Below the pieces are notes generated by a model. It searched no databases, had not been told where the DNA came from, and saw only the letters and a program-made list of their open reading frames with translations. 6,187 nucleotides of DNA from NCBI GenBank assembly GCA_027485365.1, contig JAIXRD010000344.1:1-6187 (forward strand). The letters run 5' to 3'. Below are positions 1 through 6,187 of this stretch, piece after piece (the stretch's first letter is position 1; every line of letters begins with the position of its first letter). The position numbers and the translations under genes were made by a program. Origin of the DNA: Cryomorphaceae bacterium. GTDB lineage: Bacteria > Bacteroidota > Bacteroidia > Flavobacteriales_D > Crocinitomicaceae.

Positions 1-1509
1 CATGTATACAGGGTATTTATTCGACGCTTTAAAATTCGAAGGATATATAATAGAAACATTCAGTGCGGTACCATTTACCATAACAGTCTGGTATGTTTTA
101 TTACTTAAATTTAAGGTAGATAGCATAGTATTCAAGGCAGAATTATCCTCCATAACTTTTACCAAGGAACCATCTCCGTTATACAAGCTGTGTACAGGAG
201 GGGTATTTCCATTTGAATAGGAACCCACAAAATACTTCATGCCTTGTGTAAAAGAAGCATCCATCCACCCTTCAAATGGTGAAAGTATTTTTACCTCTTT
301 CGTTTGAACATTAATTTGACAGAGCACTTTAGAAACCCCAAACTGATGGGATCGTGTGAAGTAAAAATGTGTACCATCTTGGCTCACGCCGTATGAATCA
401 ATCAAGTCTAATTCACCGTCAGTAATTGAACTTAGCTTGCCCGAATAATCCAAGGAATACAATTGATTATACCCTGATTTTTCCGAAGTGAAGTAAAACC
501 CATTACCGTTGGGCATAAAATGCAAGGATTCATTCACATCGACATAGGTGTTACTGCAGTCTGTAAAGAGAATGCTATGGTTTGGTTTTTTTCCCGCAGT
601 AAAATCTACCATGTGATAACGCAAGCTGTCTTGGTGTCGATTCATCGTCTGTAATAAGAGTCGATTGGAAACGTTGGACCATTGAATTCTGGGGATATAT
701 TCATAGTTCCCTAAGTTGATTGGGTTGATTTTAGTTGGCTTAGAAACGGCTACCCAATGCGCAGTGACTACGGAATTATCTTCACCCGCTTTTGGGTATT
801 TATACTCGAATCTATCGGGATATAATTCACCATACATATCAATACCAAATTCTTTTACACGTTTCTCGACAAACTTTAAAAATGCAATATACTTTGAGTC
901 TGGAGACCAACTGTAAGCTTTAGTAATAGAAAACTCTTCCTCGTATACCCAATCGGTGGTTCCATTAATCACTTTGTTACGTTTTCCATCGGTGGTTAGT
1001 TTAGTTACCTTACCCGAAACCAACTCCTTTATGAATAAATCATTTCCATGAATAAAGGAAACCTTTGTTCCATCTGGAGAATATTCAGCTAAGGTTTGTG
1101 GACTATGCTCCTCAGACAAGGATTCCAGTCCCTTGGTGTCCAAATCATATAAATAATACACGGCATTGTAGCTTCTTCTATAAATCGGGCTAATAGAAGT
1201 CATTATAAGTACTTTACGTTCCGATTTATCAAAGCTGTAATCCTCAATACTTAGCGGTTTTCCTTGATATGTTAAGTTTTTTGCGTCTATGAGAACACTT
1301 GGAGCCTCGTTTGACTTAGAAATATAGGCAAGTACTAAATTACCTTGATCATCCAATTGTGTGTACCGATCGCCGTCTTGCAACGAATTGAATCCATCCA
1401 CTCCTTGCGTACGGTATTCATATTTTTTCCAGATTTTTTCAACGTTGATTTCCTGAGCAAAAAAGGCGTTAAACACCAATAATACTAGGGTTGTATGTAT
1501 GTATTTCAT
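1..1509 (-). CDS. S9B family dipeptidyl peptidase IV-like serine peptidase, N-terminal part (3' end outside window)
   Basis: The reverse strand is open from ATG at 1509 to base 1 (503 codons, no stop, no frameshift). Residues 1-18 form a Sec signal peptide ending AFFA before QEINV, so the enzyme is periplasmic or surface exposed. About residues 80-470 are the eight-bladed beta-propeller of the DPP4 N-terminal domain. Diagnostic pieces are SPIYRRS near 108, DWVYEEEF at 186-193, YKYPKAGE at 236-243, MNRHQ at 288-292 and TPP near 438. Glu191 and Glu192 align with human DPP4 Glu205/Glu206, which bind the substrate N-terminus, so an aminopeptidase cleaving after Xaa-Pro is expected. The window ends at KYPVYM, the start of the alpha/beta-hydrolase domain; the Ser-Asp-His triad lies outside. 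Family members are usually 700-750 residues. It could be a prolyl tripeptidyl peptidase, which shares the Glu motif. It is divergent from the next gene and probably unrelated in function. Confidence 0.93.
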   Translation of the reverse strand, partial: MKYIHTTLVLLVFNAFFAQEINVEKIWKKYEYRTQGVDGFNSLQDGDRYTQLDDQGNLVLAYISKSNEAPSVLIDAKNLTYQGKPLSIEDYSFDKSERKVLIMTSISPIYRRSYNAVYYLYDLDTKGLESLSEEHSPQTLAEYSPDGTKVSFIHGNDLFIKELVSGKVTKLTTDGKRNKVINGTTDWVYEEEFSITKAYSWSPDSKYIAFLKFVEKRVKEFGIDMYGELYPDRFEYKYPKAGEDNSVVTAHWVAVSKPTKINPINLGNYEYIPRIQWSNVSNRLLLQTMNRHQDSLRYHMVDFTAGKKPNHSILFTDCSNTYVDVNESLHFMPNGNGFYFTSEKSGYNQLYSLDYSGKLSSITDGELDLIDSYGVSQDGTHFYFTRSHQFGVSKVLCQINVQTKEVKILSPFEGWMDASFTQGMKYFVGSYSNGNTPPVHSLYNGDGSLVKVMEDNSALNTMLSTLNLSNKTYQTVMVNGTALNVSIIYPSNFKASNKYPVYM

Positions 1510-1606
1510 GCATTTGATTTGACGCGAATTTAGCATATTTCATCTGATTGTTGAAATTAACACAATGGTAACCTTGAAGACCTAGGGAATATTCAAAAAA
1601 ACGCTC

Positions 1607-1614
1607 TATTTTTG
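1607..1614 (+). promoter_or_regulatory. Candidate Bacteroidota -7 promoter element of the LTD gene
   Basis: TATTTTTG matches the TAnnTTTG consensus of the Bacteroidota primary sigma factor exactly. It lies 18 bases before the ATG at 1633, which would give a very short leader of roughly 10-13 bases. The -33 TTTG/TTG box at the expected distance is missing, so this is a partial match only; such an AT-rich octamer can also occur by chance. Confidence 0.42.
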
Positions 1615-1629
1615 TTCAATAAAATTGAA
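1615..1629. repeat. Small perfect inverted repeat just before the LTD gene start
   Basis: TTCAAT, a three-base AAA spacer, then ATTGAA: a perfect 6-bp inverted repeat between the -7 candidate and the ATG at 1633. It covers the probable transcription start, so it could be an operator half-site pair or a weak leader hairpin. The stem is A/T-rich and short, so chance is a serious alternative. Confidence 0.3.
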
Positions 1630-1632
1630 TGT

Positions 1633-2691
1633 ATGAAACAACTATTTACCTTAATTGCTCTTACTGTCGCAACTTTATCGTTTAGTCAGACGAATTGTGC
1701 TGATTTATTCATTTCAGAATATGTAGAAGGTTGGTCGAATAATAAGGCCCTTGAAATCTATAATCCAACCAACCAGGCGATTAACCTAAACGGGTATTTC
1801 GTAGTTCGTTATTCTAACGGTTCTAGTACTGCAACTGTTGCGAATGCAGTTCAATTAACGGGAACGGTACAAGCGCATGATGTTTATGTTGCTGTGTTAG
1901 AGAAATTAGATACTGCTGGCACAGGACAAGAAGCGCCAGTCTGGGATTCACTACAAGTTCGTGCAGATGGTTTCTACTGCCCAGTTTACAATACTTCTAA
2001 TGCATTTTATTGGAACGGCAATGATGCGGTTGTTTTGGCGAAAGGAACACTGCCTGCGAATGCTGCTACGGTAATCAGTCCAGCAAATGTACCTGGATTT
2101 GCGTTGGTTGATATTTTTGCTAAAATCGGAGAGAATCCTGCGAACCAAACTGGATCTTCGGCAGGAAACGATGGAGCATGGGCGACAACATTTCCATTCA
2201 ACAACGGTCAAGGTGTTTTAGTAACTAAAGATCATTCTATGATTCGTAAGGCAAGTGTACAAAAAGGTGTTACTACCCAAGTTGCGTTCTTTGATCCTTT
2301 GTTAGAGTGGGATACAATTCCTGCGGTAATTGTTCGATTAGATCAGAATGGCAATCCTGTGATAGGTGGAAGTGGAAACCCAATCTTAGACGGTAATTGG
2401 AATTCCTTAGGAACACACGAATGTCAATGTAATCCAGCATCGGTTAACGACATGGATGAGTTGGCTTATTCTATTTATCCAAACCCATCTTCTGGTACAC
2501 TTTACATTAAGAATGCCACTAACATTAAGCGTTTTCAAGTTATGAATGCCTTTGGGCAAGTAATTTCTACTAAGGAAATAAATAACCAAGACTTGGTAGT
2601 ATTTCAAATTGAAGCATCTCGCGGTGTGTATTTCGTAAACATTACCACTAAAGACGGTAAATCAGAGATTCGAAAAGTAATCATTCGATAA
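1633..2691 (+). CDS. Secreted lamin tail domain (LTD) protein with T9SS type A sorting domain
   Basis: This gene encodes 352 residues. ATG at 1633 is preferred over the in-frame TTG at 1612 because it begins directly at the signal peptide (MKQLFTLIALTVATLSFSQ) and because the TTG lies inside the -7 promoter candidate. An LTD domain follows, starting with LFISEYVEGWSNNKALEIYN at 25-44 and NLNGYFVVRYSNGS at 51-64 and running to roughly residue 200. This LTD subtype is common in extracellular nucleases and phosphatases as a non-catalytic, probably binding module. Residues about 279-352 (YSIYPNPSSG, VMNAFGQVI, GVYFVNI) are a typical T9SS type A sorting domain, so the protein should cross the outer membrane and be released or anchored at the surface. 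Cysteines 22, 116, 264 and 266 could form disulfides. No catalytic motif is recognised. It is the first gene of a same-strand group with the TonB receptor and ends 7 bases before a terminator. Confidence 0.9.
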   Translation: MKQLFTLIALTVATLSFSQTNCADLFISEYVEGWSNNKALEIYNPTNQAINLNGYFVVRYSNGSSTATVANAVQLTGTVQAHDVYVAVLEKLDTAGTGQEAPVWDSLQVRADGFYCPVYNTSNAFYWNGNDAVVLAKGTLPANAATVISPANVPGFALVDIFAKIGENPANQTGSSAGNDGAWATTFPFNNGQGVLVTKDHSMIRKASVQKGVTTQVAFFDPLLEWDTIPAVIVRLDQNGNPVIGGSGNPILDGNWNSLGTHECQCNPASVNDMDELAYSIYPNPSSGTLYIKNATNIKRFQVMNAFGQVISTKEINNQDLVVFQIEASRGVYFVNITTKDGKSEIRKVIIR

Positions 2692-2697
2692 GTTAAT

Positions 2698-2721
2698 TCC
2701 CGCTTCGGCGGGATTTTTTTT
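2698..2721 (+). terminator. Intrinsic terminator between the LTD gene and the TonB receptor gene
   Basis: CCCGC (2699-2703), loop TTCG (2704-2707) and GCGGG (2708-2712) form a perfect 5-bp GC stem closed by the very stable C(UUCG)G tetraloop, extended by a T2698-A2713 pair and followed by eight T (2714-2721). This is a textbook intrinsic terminator for the LTD transcript. Its T tract ends only three bases before the receptor ATG at 2725, so the hairpin also occupies the leader where a ribosome would load on a read-through mRNA. It may act as a partial terminator or attenuator that sets the LTD to receptor ratio. Confidence 0.88.
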
Positions 2722-2724
2722 CCT

Positions 2725-5481
2725 ATGAAACGTTCATTCTTACTTAGCCTATTTTTAGGGCTCTTTTGTTCAATATCCTATGGACAAACCGGCAAAGCCC
2801 GCATAATTGGAAAAATCACTGAAGGTTCTTCAAGCCAAACTGTTAGTGGAGCAAAAATTGAATTAAAATCTCTTAGCAGCGGTACCGTAGTTAATCGTGT
2901 TCTATCTGAATCCAACGGTTCATATGAATTTAAGGACGTTCCTTTCGGAAATTATCGATTTACGGTAACTCTTATCTCTTTTGATACCATTGTAAAAGAT
3001 GTGAAAATTTTCAAAACCGAACATGTGGTAAACCTGAGCATGTCTGGAAGCTTAGAATTTGATGAAGTTCGAGTGATTGGTAATGTGGTAAAAGACGGAC
3101 CTGTTCCGATTGCTGTAACCAAGATAAGTACACAAAAAATTCAGGAGGAGTTGGGATCGAGAGATTTACCGATGTTGCTAAACGGAACTGCAGGTGTCTA
3201 TGCTACGCAATCCGGAGGTGGAGACGGTGATGCTCGAATCAATGTGCGTGGGTTTGACCAACGGAATGTTGGGGTAATGATTGACGGCGTTCCTGTGAAT
3301 GATATGGAAAACGGATGGGTTTATTGGTCCAATTGGTTTGGCTTGGATGCGATTACCGCGACGATGCAAGTACAACGGGGATTAGGGGCTACCAAAATTG
3401 CCATGCCATCAATTGGTGGAACCATTAACATTATCACGCAAGGTATTGGAAACAAGAAAGGAGGAAGCCTAAAACAAGAATACGGAACCGGAAACTTGAT
3501 GCGCACCTCGATTGCCTATAATACAGGAATTCTCAAAGGAGGCTGGGGACTCACCGCGGCGGCAAGCTACAAACAAGCAACTGGTTGGGTAGATGGTACT
3601 CCAAGTCAAGGTTTTTTTGGATATTTAAAAGTATCTAAACAATTTGAAAAGCATTTGGTAACTCTTTCCGGTTTCTCGGCGCCACAGCAACACGGACAAC
3701 GTTCATTTCGTCAGCCCATTCAATATTGGAGTGAAGATCAAGCGAAGCAACTTGGGGTAGATATCGACACCAATGCCTTCATGACGGATCTTGGGCTTCG
3801 CTACAACCAGCATTGGGGATATCGTACCGTAGATGGCAAGAAGGAAGTAATGAGTGAGCGTTTGAACTATTACAATAAACCACAAATCACACTAAAGGAT
3901 TTTTGGAAAGTAAGTAAGAAATTATCCATTTCAAATCTGGCTTACCTATCCATTGGACGCGGAGGAGGTACAGCCCTGTACAATTCTTCAGCAATAATAA
4001 GGGATTCAAACATGAATATCGATTGGGATCAGATGGTTGAGGCGAATAAGGTGAACCCGCTCTTTGGGACACCGAATATTGATGCCCAATATTCACCAAC
4101 GGAAATTAAGAGTTCTCAAATCTTACTTGCTAGTGTAAATAATCACTTTTGGGTTGGTTATTTAGGTCAGGTGAATTACGAAATAAAAAAAGGATTCGAG
4201 ATTTCAGGTGGTCTAGATGCTAGATATTACCGTGGTTCACATTATCAAGAAGTTAAAGATTTAATCGGCGGCGATTATTATATCGATTTATCCGATAAAA
4301 ATGCGGCGAGTCCAATGAAGCGCGTTGGCGATAAAATCGCTAAGAATTTATTTAATTCAAACCGCGACGGATTAGTTTCGTGGTTGGGTGCTTTTTCGCA
4401 AGTTTCCTATGAGACCAAAACCGTAAGTGCCTTTGTAAATATTACAGGAATCGGCAATGGGTATCGGGGAATCGATTACTTTCAAAAACGCGAACTGAAT
4501 CTTGGGGATACCATTTTGCAATTTGGGTATGGCGACACCTTAACATATAATGGTCAAACATACCACAGCTATTCGGAAGGCGTAGACTACGTAAAAACAC
4601 CATGGAAATTCATCCCAGGATTTACATTTAAAACGGGAGCAAGCATCAAGTTGAGTGAATTTGCAAGCGTTTTTATGAACATTGGTTACTTGAACCGAAC
4701 GCCGATGTATTCCAACGTTATTGATAATAATTACAACAAGTTTTTTGGTGTGGTAAACAATGAAAAGATTCTTGCATTAGAGCAAGGGTTCTCTTATGCA
4801 TCTAAAACATTTGGTGTGAATGTAAACGTATACGCAACGAATTGGAAAAACAAACCTTTCCCTTATGGAGTAGCTGTTCCAGATCCAAATGATCCAAGTG
4901 AAAACATTTACGTAAACATTAACGGCATGGATGCCATGCACGTTGGCGGTGAAATTGATGTGGCTTGGGAAATCTCAAAGAAACTTTCTGCTGAATTTAT
5001 GTTCTCGATGGGTGATTGGTTTTGGAATTCCAGTAAAACTATTGTCATTCCGCAATACGATTCATTGGAATATACCTTTGATGCCAAAGGCGTTCATGTG
5101 GGAGATGCCGCACAAACGGCCTTGTCCGCAACCCTTCGATACGAACCCATTAAAAACTTGTATTTCAAGGGGCAAATTCAATATTTCGACCGGTATTATT
5201 CGGACTTTAATCCCTTCTCCCTGCAAGGTGCAAACGGTGGAAGAGAATCTTGGATGATGCCATCATACACCTTGGTTAATTTATATGCCGGGTATCGATT
5301 CAAACTCAAAGAAGATGCACTTGTGCTTTCTGGGAATGTAATCAACCTGCTGAACAAAGCCTTTATCTCGGATGCTTCGAACAACATGAACGGAAGTAAC
5401 CAAAATTTTGATGCAACCTCATCCGCTGTGATGTTTGGTCAAGGGTTGCGATTTAATGTATCTTTGTCTTATCAATTCTAA
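2725..5481 (+). CDS. TonB-dependent outer-membrane receptor with CarboxypepD_reg-like N-terminal domain
   Basis: This gene encodes 918 residues, a normal length for this class in Bacteroidota. Residues 1-20 are a signal peptide (cut near SYG before QTGK). About 25-108 form the carboxypeptidase-regulatory-like beta-sandwich (ARIIGKITEG, YEFKDVPFGNYRFTVTLISF). DEVRVIGN at 113-120 is the usual lead-in to the plug. The plug spans about 125-240, with RINVRGF at 171-177, MIDGVPVNDMENGWVYWSNW at 185-204, MQVQRGLGATK at 214-224 and GGTINIIT at 231-238. The rest is the beta-barrel, ending FNVSLSYQF with the terminal Phe expected for BAM-dependent insertion. It imports a ligand across the outer membrane using TonB-ExbBD energy; the ligand cannot be read from sequence. 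No SusD-like lipoprotein gene is adjacent within the window. The LTD gene lies 33 bp upstream beyond a terminator, and the OB-fold gene starts 2 bases after the stop, which suggests a functional link. ATG 2725 is the only start that keeps the signal peptide. Confidence 0.95.
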   Translation: MKRSFLLSLFLGLFCSISYGQTGKARIIGKITEGSSSQTVSGAKIELKSLSSGTVVNRVLSESNGSYEFKDVPFGNYRFTVTLISFDTIVKDVKIFKTEHVVNLSMSGSLEFDEVRVIGNVVKDGPVPIAVTKISTQKIQEELGSRDLPMLLNGTAGVYATQSGGGDGDARINVRGFDQRNVGVMIDGVPVNDMENGWVYWSNWFGLDAITATMQVQRGLGATKIAMPSIGGTINIITQGIGNKKGGSLKQEYGTGNLMRTSIAYNTGILKGGWGLTAAASYKQATGWVDGTPSQGFFGYLKVSKQFEKHLVTLSGFSAPQQHGQRSFRQPIQYWSEDQAKQLGVDIDTNAFMTDLGLRYNQHWGYRTVDGKKEVMSERLNYYNKPQITLKDFWKVSKKLSISNLAYLSIGRGGGTALYNSSAIIRDSNMNIDWDQMVEANKVNPLFGTPNIDAQYSPTEIKSSQILLASVNNHFWVGYLGQVNYEIKKGFEISGGLDARYYRGSHYQEVKDLIGGDYYIDLSDKNAASPMKRVGDKIAKNLFNSNRDGLVSWLGAFSQVSYETKTVSAFVNITGIGNGYRGIDYFQKRELNLGDTILQFGYGDTLTYNGQTYHSYSEGVDYVKTPWKFIPGFTFKTGASIKLSEFASVFMNIGYLNRTPMYSNVIDNNYNKFFGVVNNEKILALEQGFSYASKTFGVNVNVYATNWKNKPFPYGVAVPDPNDPSENIYVNINGMDAMHVGGEIDVAWEISKKLSAEFMFSMGDWFWNSSKTIVIPQYDSLEYTFDAKGVHVGDAAQTALSATLRYEPIKNLYFKGQIQYFDRYYSDFNPFSLQGANGGRESWMMPSYTLVNLYAGYRFKLKEDALVLSGNVINLLNKAFISDASNNMNGSNQNFDATSSAVMFGQGLRFNVSLSYQF

Positions 5482-5483
5482 TT

Positions 5484-6187
5484 ATGAAGAAAATCTTTAC
5501 CCTCGTTGCGGCAATATGCACCTTAACCCTTGGCGCACAAACCATTCAGCAAGTTCGAAACATGTCTATCGGTGCCACGGTAACTGTAAAAGGAGTGGTC
5601 TCTAATGGTACAGAGCTTGGTTCAATTCGTTACTTACAAGATGGAACTGCAGGTATTGCAATTTATGGAAACACGCTTTCAAGTCTAACTACAGGAGATT
5701 CTGTAACTGCTACGGGTGTATTATTTGACTTCAGCGGCTTGTTAGAACTATCGCCAACCACTAGCTTTACTGACCATGGACCTGTTACTCCAAATGTACC
5801 TCAAGTAATTCCGATTACAAGCGCAGGAGAAGCCCTTGAATCGCAGCTGGTTCGAATTGAAAATGTAACGTTTGTTCAAAGTGGAAACTTTGCCGCTGGA
5901 AACAGTACCGTGCAAATAACCAACGGAGCCAATACGTTGGATGTTCGTATTAACGGGTCCACCAACATCGACGGAAGTGCCATACCGGCAGGACCAGTTA
6001 CCATCATCGGTTTAATGGGACAATTTAATGCGAATTATCAACTTGTTCCAAGAAGTACCTCAGATATTATCCCTTATGTTGCTCCGCTAACAGAAATCAA
6101 CGTAAAAATCAATGGTACCACTGCATTAAATAATACCACCTACGTAATTGGAAATACTGCAAACAACACCATTACTATAGAAAATTC
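5484..6187 (+). CDS. Secreted protein with tandem OB-fold-like domains and a choice-of-anchor D-like start (3' end outside window)
   Basis: The frame is open from ATG 5484 to the window edge (234 codons plus two bases). Residues 1-18 are a signal peptide (MKKIFTLVAAICTLTLGA before QTIQQ). There is no lipobox at the cleavage site, so it is not a SusD-type lipoprotein. About 20-96 resemble the OB fold of YhcR/ExeM-type extracellular nucleases and of DUF5689-like proteins: VTVKGVVSNG, IRYLQDGTAGIAIYG, GDSVTATGVL. About 110-196 repeat the pattern as a second OB-like unit (LVRIENVTF, VTIIGLMGQFNANYQLVPRS). From about 203, LTEINVKINGTTALNN followed by TITIEN resembles the first strands of a choice-of-anchor D (ASPM/HYDIN-type) domain. 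A catalytic domain or T9SS sorting domain may lie beyond the edge. It starts 2 bases after the receptor stop with no terminator or promoter between, so it is almost certainly co-transcribed and translationally coupled to it. Its role is unknown; binding of nucleic acid or polymer at the surface is an inference. Confidence 0.87.
   Translation, partial: MKKIFTLVAAICTLTLGAQTIQQVRNMSIGATVTVKGVVSNGTELGSIRYLQDGTAGIAIYGNTLSSLTTGDSVTATGVLFDFSGLLELSPTTSFTDHGPVTPNVPQVIPITSAGEALESQLVRIENVTFVQSGNFAAGNSTVQITNGANTLDVRINGSTNIDGSAIPAGPVTIIGLMGQFNANYQLVPRSTSDIIPYVAPLTEINVKINGTTALNNTTYVIGNTANNTITIEN

Larger units (their letters stand above)
1510..1632. promoter_or_regulatory. Divergent intergenic region between the DPP4-like gene and the LTD gene
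   Basis: This 123-bp AT-rich gap separates two start codons facing apart and must hold promoters for both directions. The plus-strand -7 element is listed separately. For the minus-strand gene the best candidate is TAAATTCG read from 1532 to 1525, one mismatch from the Bacteroidota -7 consensus TAnnTTTG, which would give a leader of only about 10 bases. I see no convincing -33 TTTG at normal spacing for either direction: the nearest TTG trinucleotides are about 30 bases upstream of each -7 candidate, against the usual 17-23. No ORF, tRNA or terminator is visible here. Confidence 0.5.

Noticed and set aside
2..916. Short plus-strand open frames at 2-220 and 716-916
   Set aside because: They lie opposite the DPP4-like gene, whose minus-strand translation is continuous and strongly family-like, including the EE motif.
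1491..1506. TATG/GTAT tandem at the start of the DPP4-like gene
   Set aside because: Only about two to three tetranucleotide units, inside signal-peptide codons; too short to argue for phase variation.
1612..1632. In-frame TTG start that adds seven residues (MFNKIEC) to the LTD protein
   Set aside because: The TTG lies within the -7 promoter candidate and the extension puts a charged, non-signal sequence ahead of a standard signal peptide; ATG 1633 fits better.
1633..1698. Possible lipoprotein signal in the LTD protein (Cys22)
   Set aside because: The residues before Cys22 are SQTN, not a lipobox, and the protein carries a T9SS tail instead.
1951..2607. Several short minus-strand open frames under the LTD gene
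   Set aside because: They are antisense shadows of a clear coding frame, mutually overlapping and without recognisable protein character.
3178..4099. Minus-strand open frames of 60-70 codons under the receptor gene
   Set aside because: They are antisense shadows; the plus strand here encodes the conserved plug and barrel.
4931..5257. Open frame of 108 codons on the plus strand
   Set aside because: It is a +1 shifted shadow wholly inside the receptor gene, with no signal, domain or start context of its own.

Overview
This looks like chromosomal DNA of a Bacteroidota bacterium, most likely from Flavobacteriales or a close relative. The reasons are a type IX secretion (T9SS) type A C-terminal sorting domain, a TonB-dependent receptor with an N-terminal carboxypeptidase-regulatory-like extension, a DPP4-type S9B peptidase, start codons without Shine-Dalgarno sequences, and a TAnnTTTG -7 promoter element. 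The base composition is moderately AT-rich, as judged by eye. The exact genus cannot be told from the sequence.

Layout: (1) 1-1509, minus strand: the N-terminal 503 codons of a periplasmic S9B dipeptidyl peptidase IV-like enzyme, complete through the beta-propeller and cut just where the catalytic alpha/beta-hydrolase domain begins. (2) 1510-1632: a 123-bp divergent intergenic region with a plausible plus-strand promoter and a small inverted repeat. (3) 1633-2691, plus: a secreted lamin-tail-domain (LTD) protein with a T9SS sorting domain. (4) 2692-2724: a 33-bp gap holding a clear intrinsic terminator whose T tract ends three bases before the next start codon. (5) 2725-5481, plus: a full-length TonB-dependent outer-membrane receptor. 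(6) 5484-6187, plus, cut by the window edge: a secreted protein with two OB-fold-like domains and the start of what resembles a choice-of-anchor D domain. No stretch over 300 bases lacks a gene, and I see no RNA gene, insertion sequence or CRISPR array.

The three plus-strand genes read as one locus: a surface LTD protein, a TonB receptor and, two bases later, an OB-fold protein. LTD domains with the SEYVEG-SNNKALEIYN motif and OB folds of this kind are known as accessory domains of extracellular nucleases of the ExeM/Xds type, usually fused in one polypeptide with an endonuclease/exonuclease/phosphatase domain. Here they are carried on separate proteins on both sides of a TonB receptor. My inference is a surface capture and uptake system, possibly for nucleic acids or phosphorylated breakdown products. 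No catalytic nuclease domain is visible inside the window, so this stays a hypothesis. The most unusual small-scale feature is the terminator squeezed into the leader of the receptor gene, which could limit receptor expression relative to the LTD gene.
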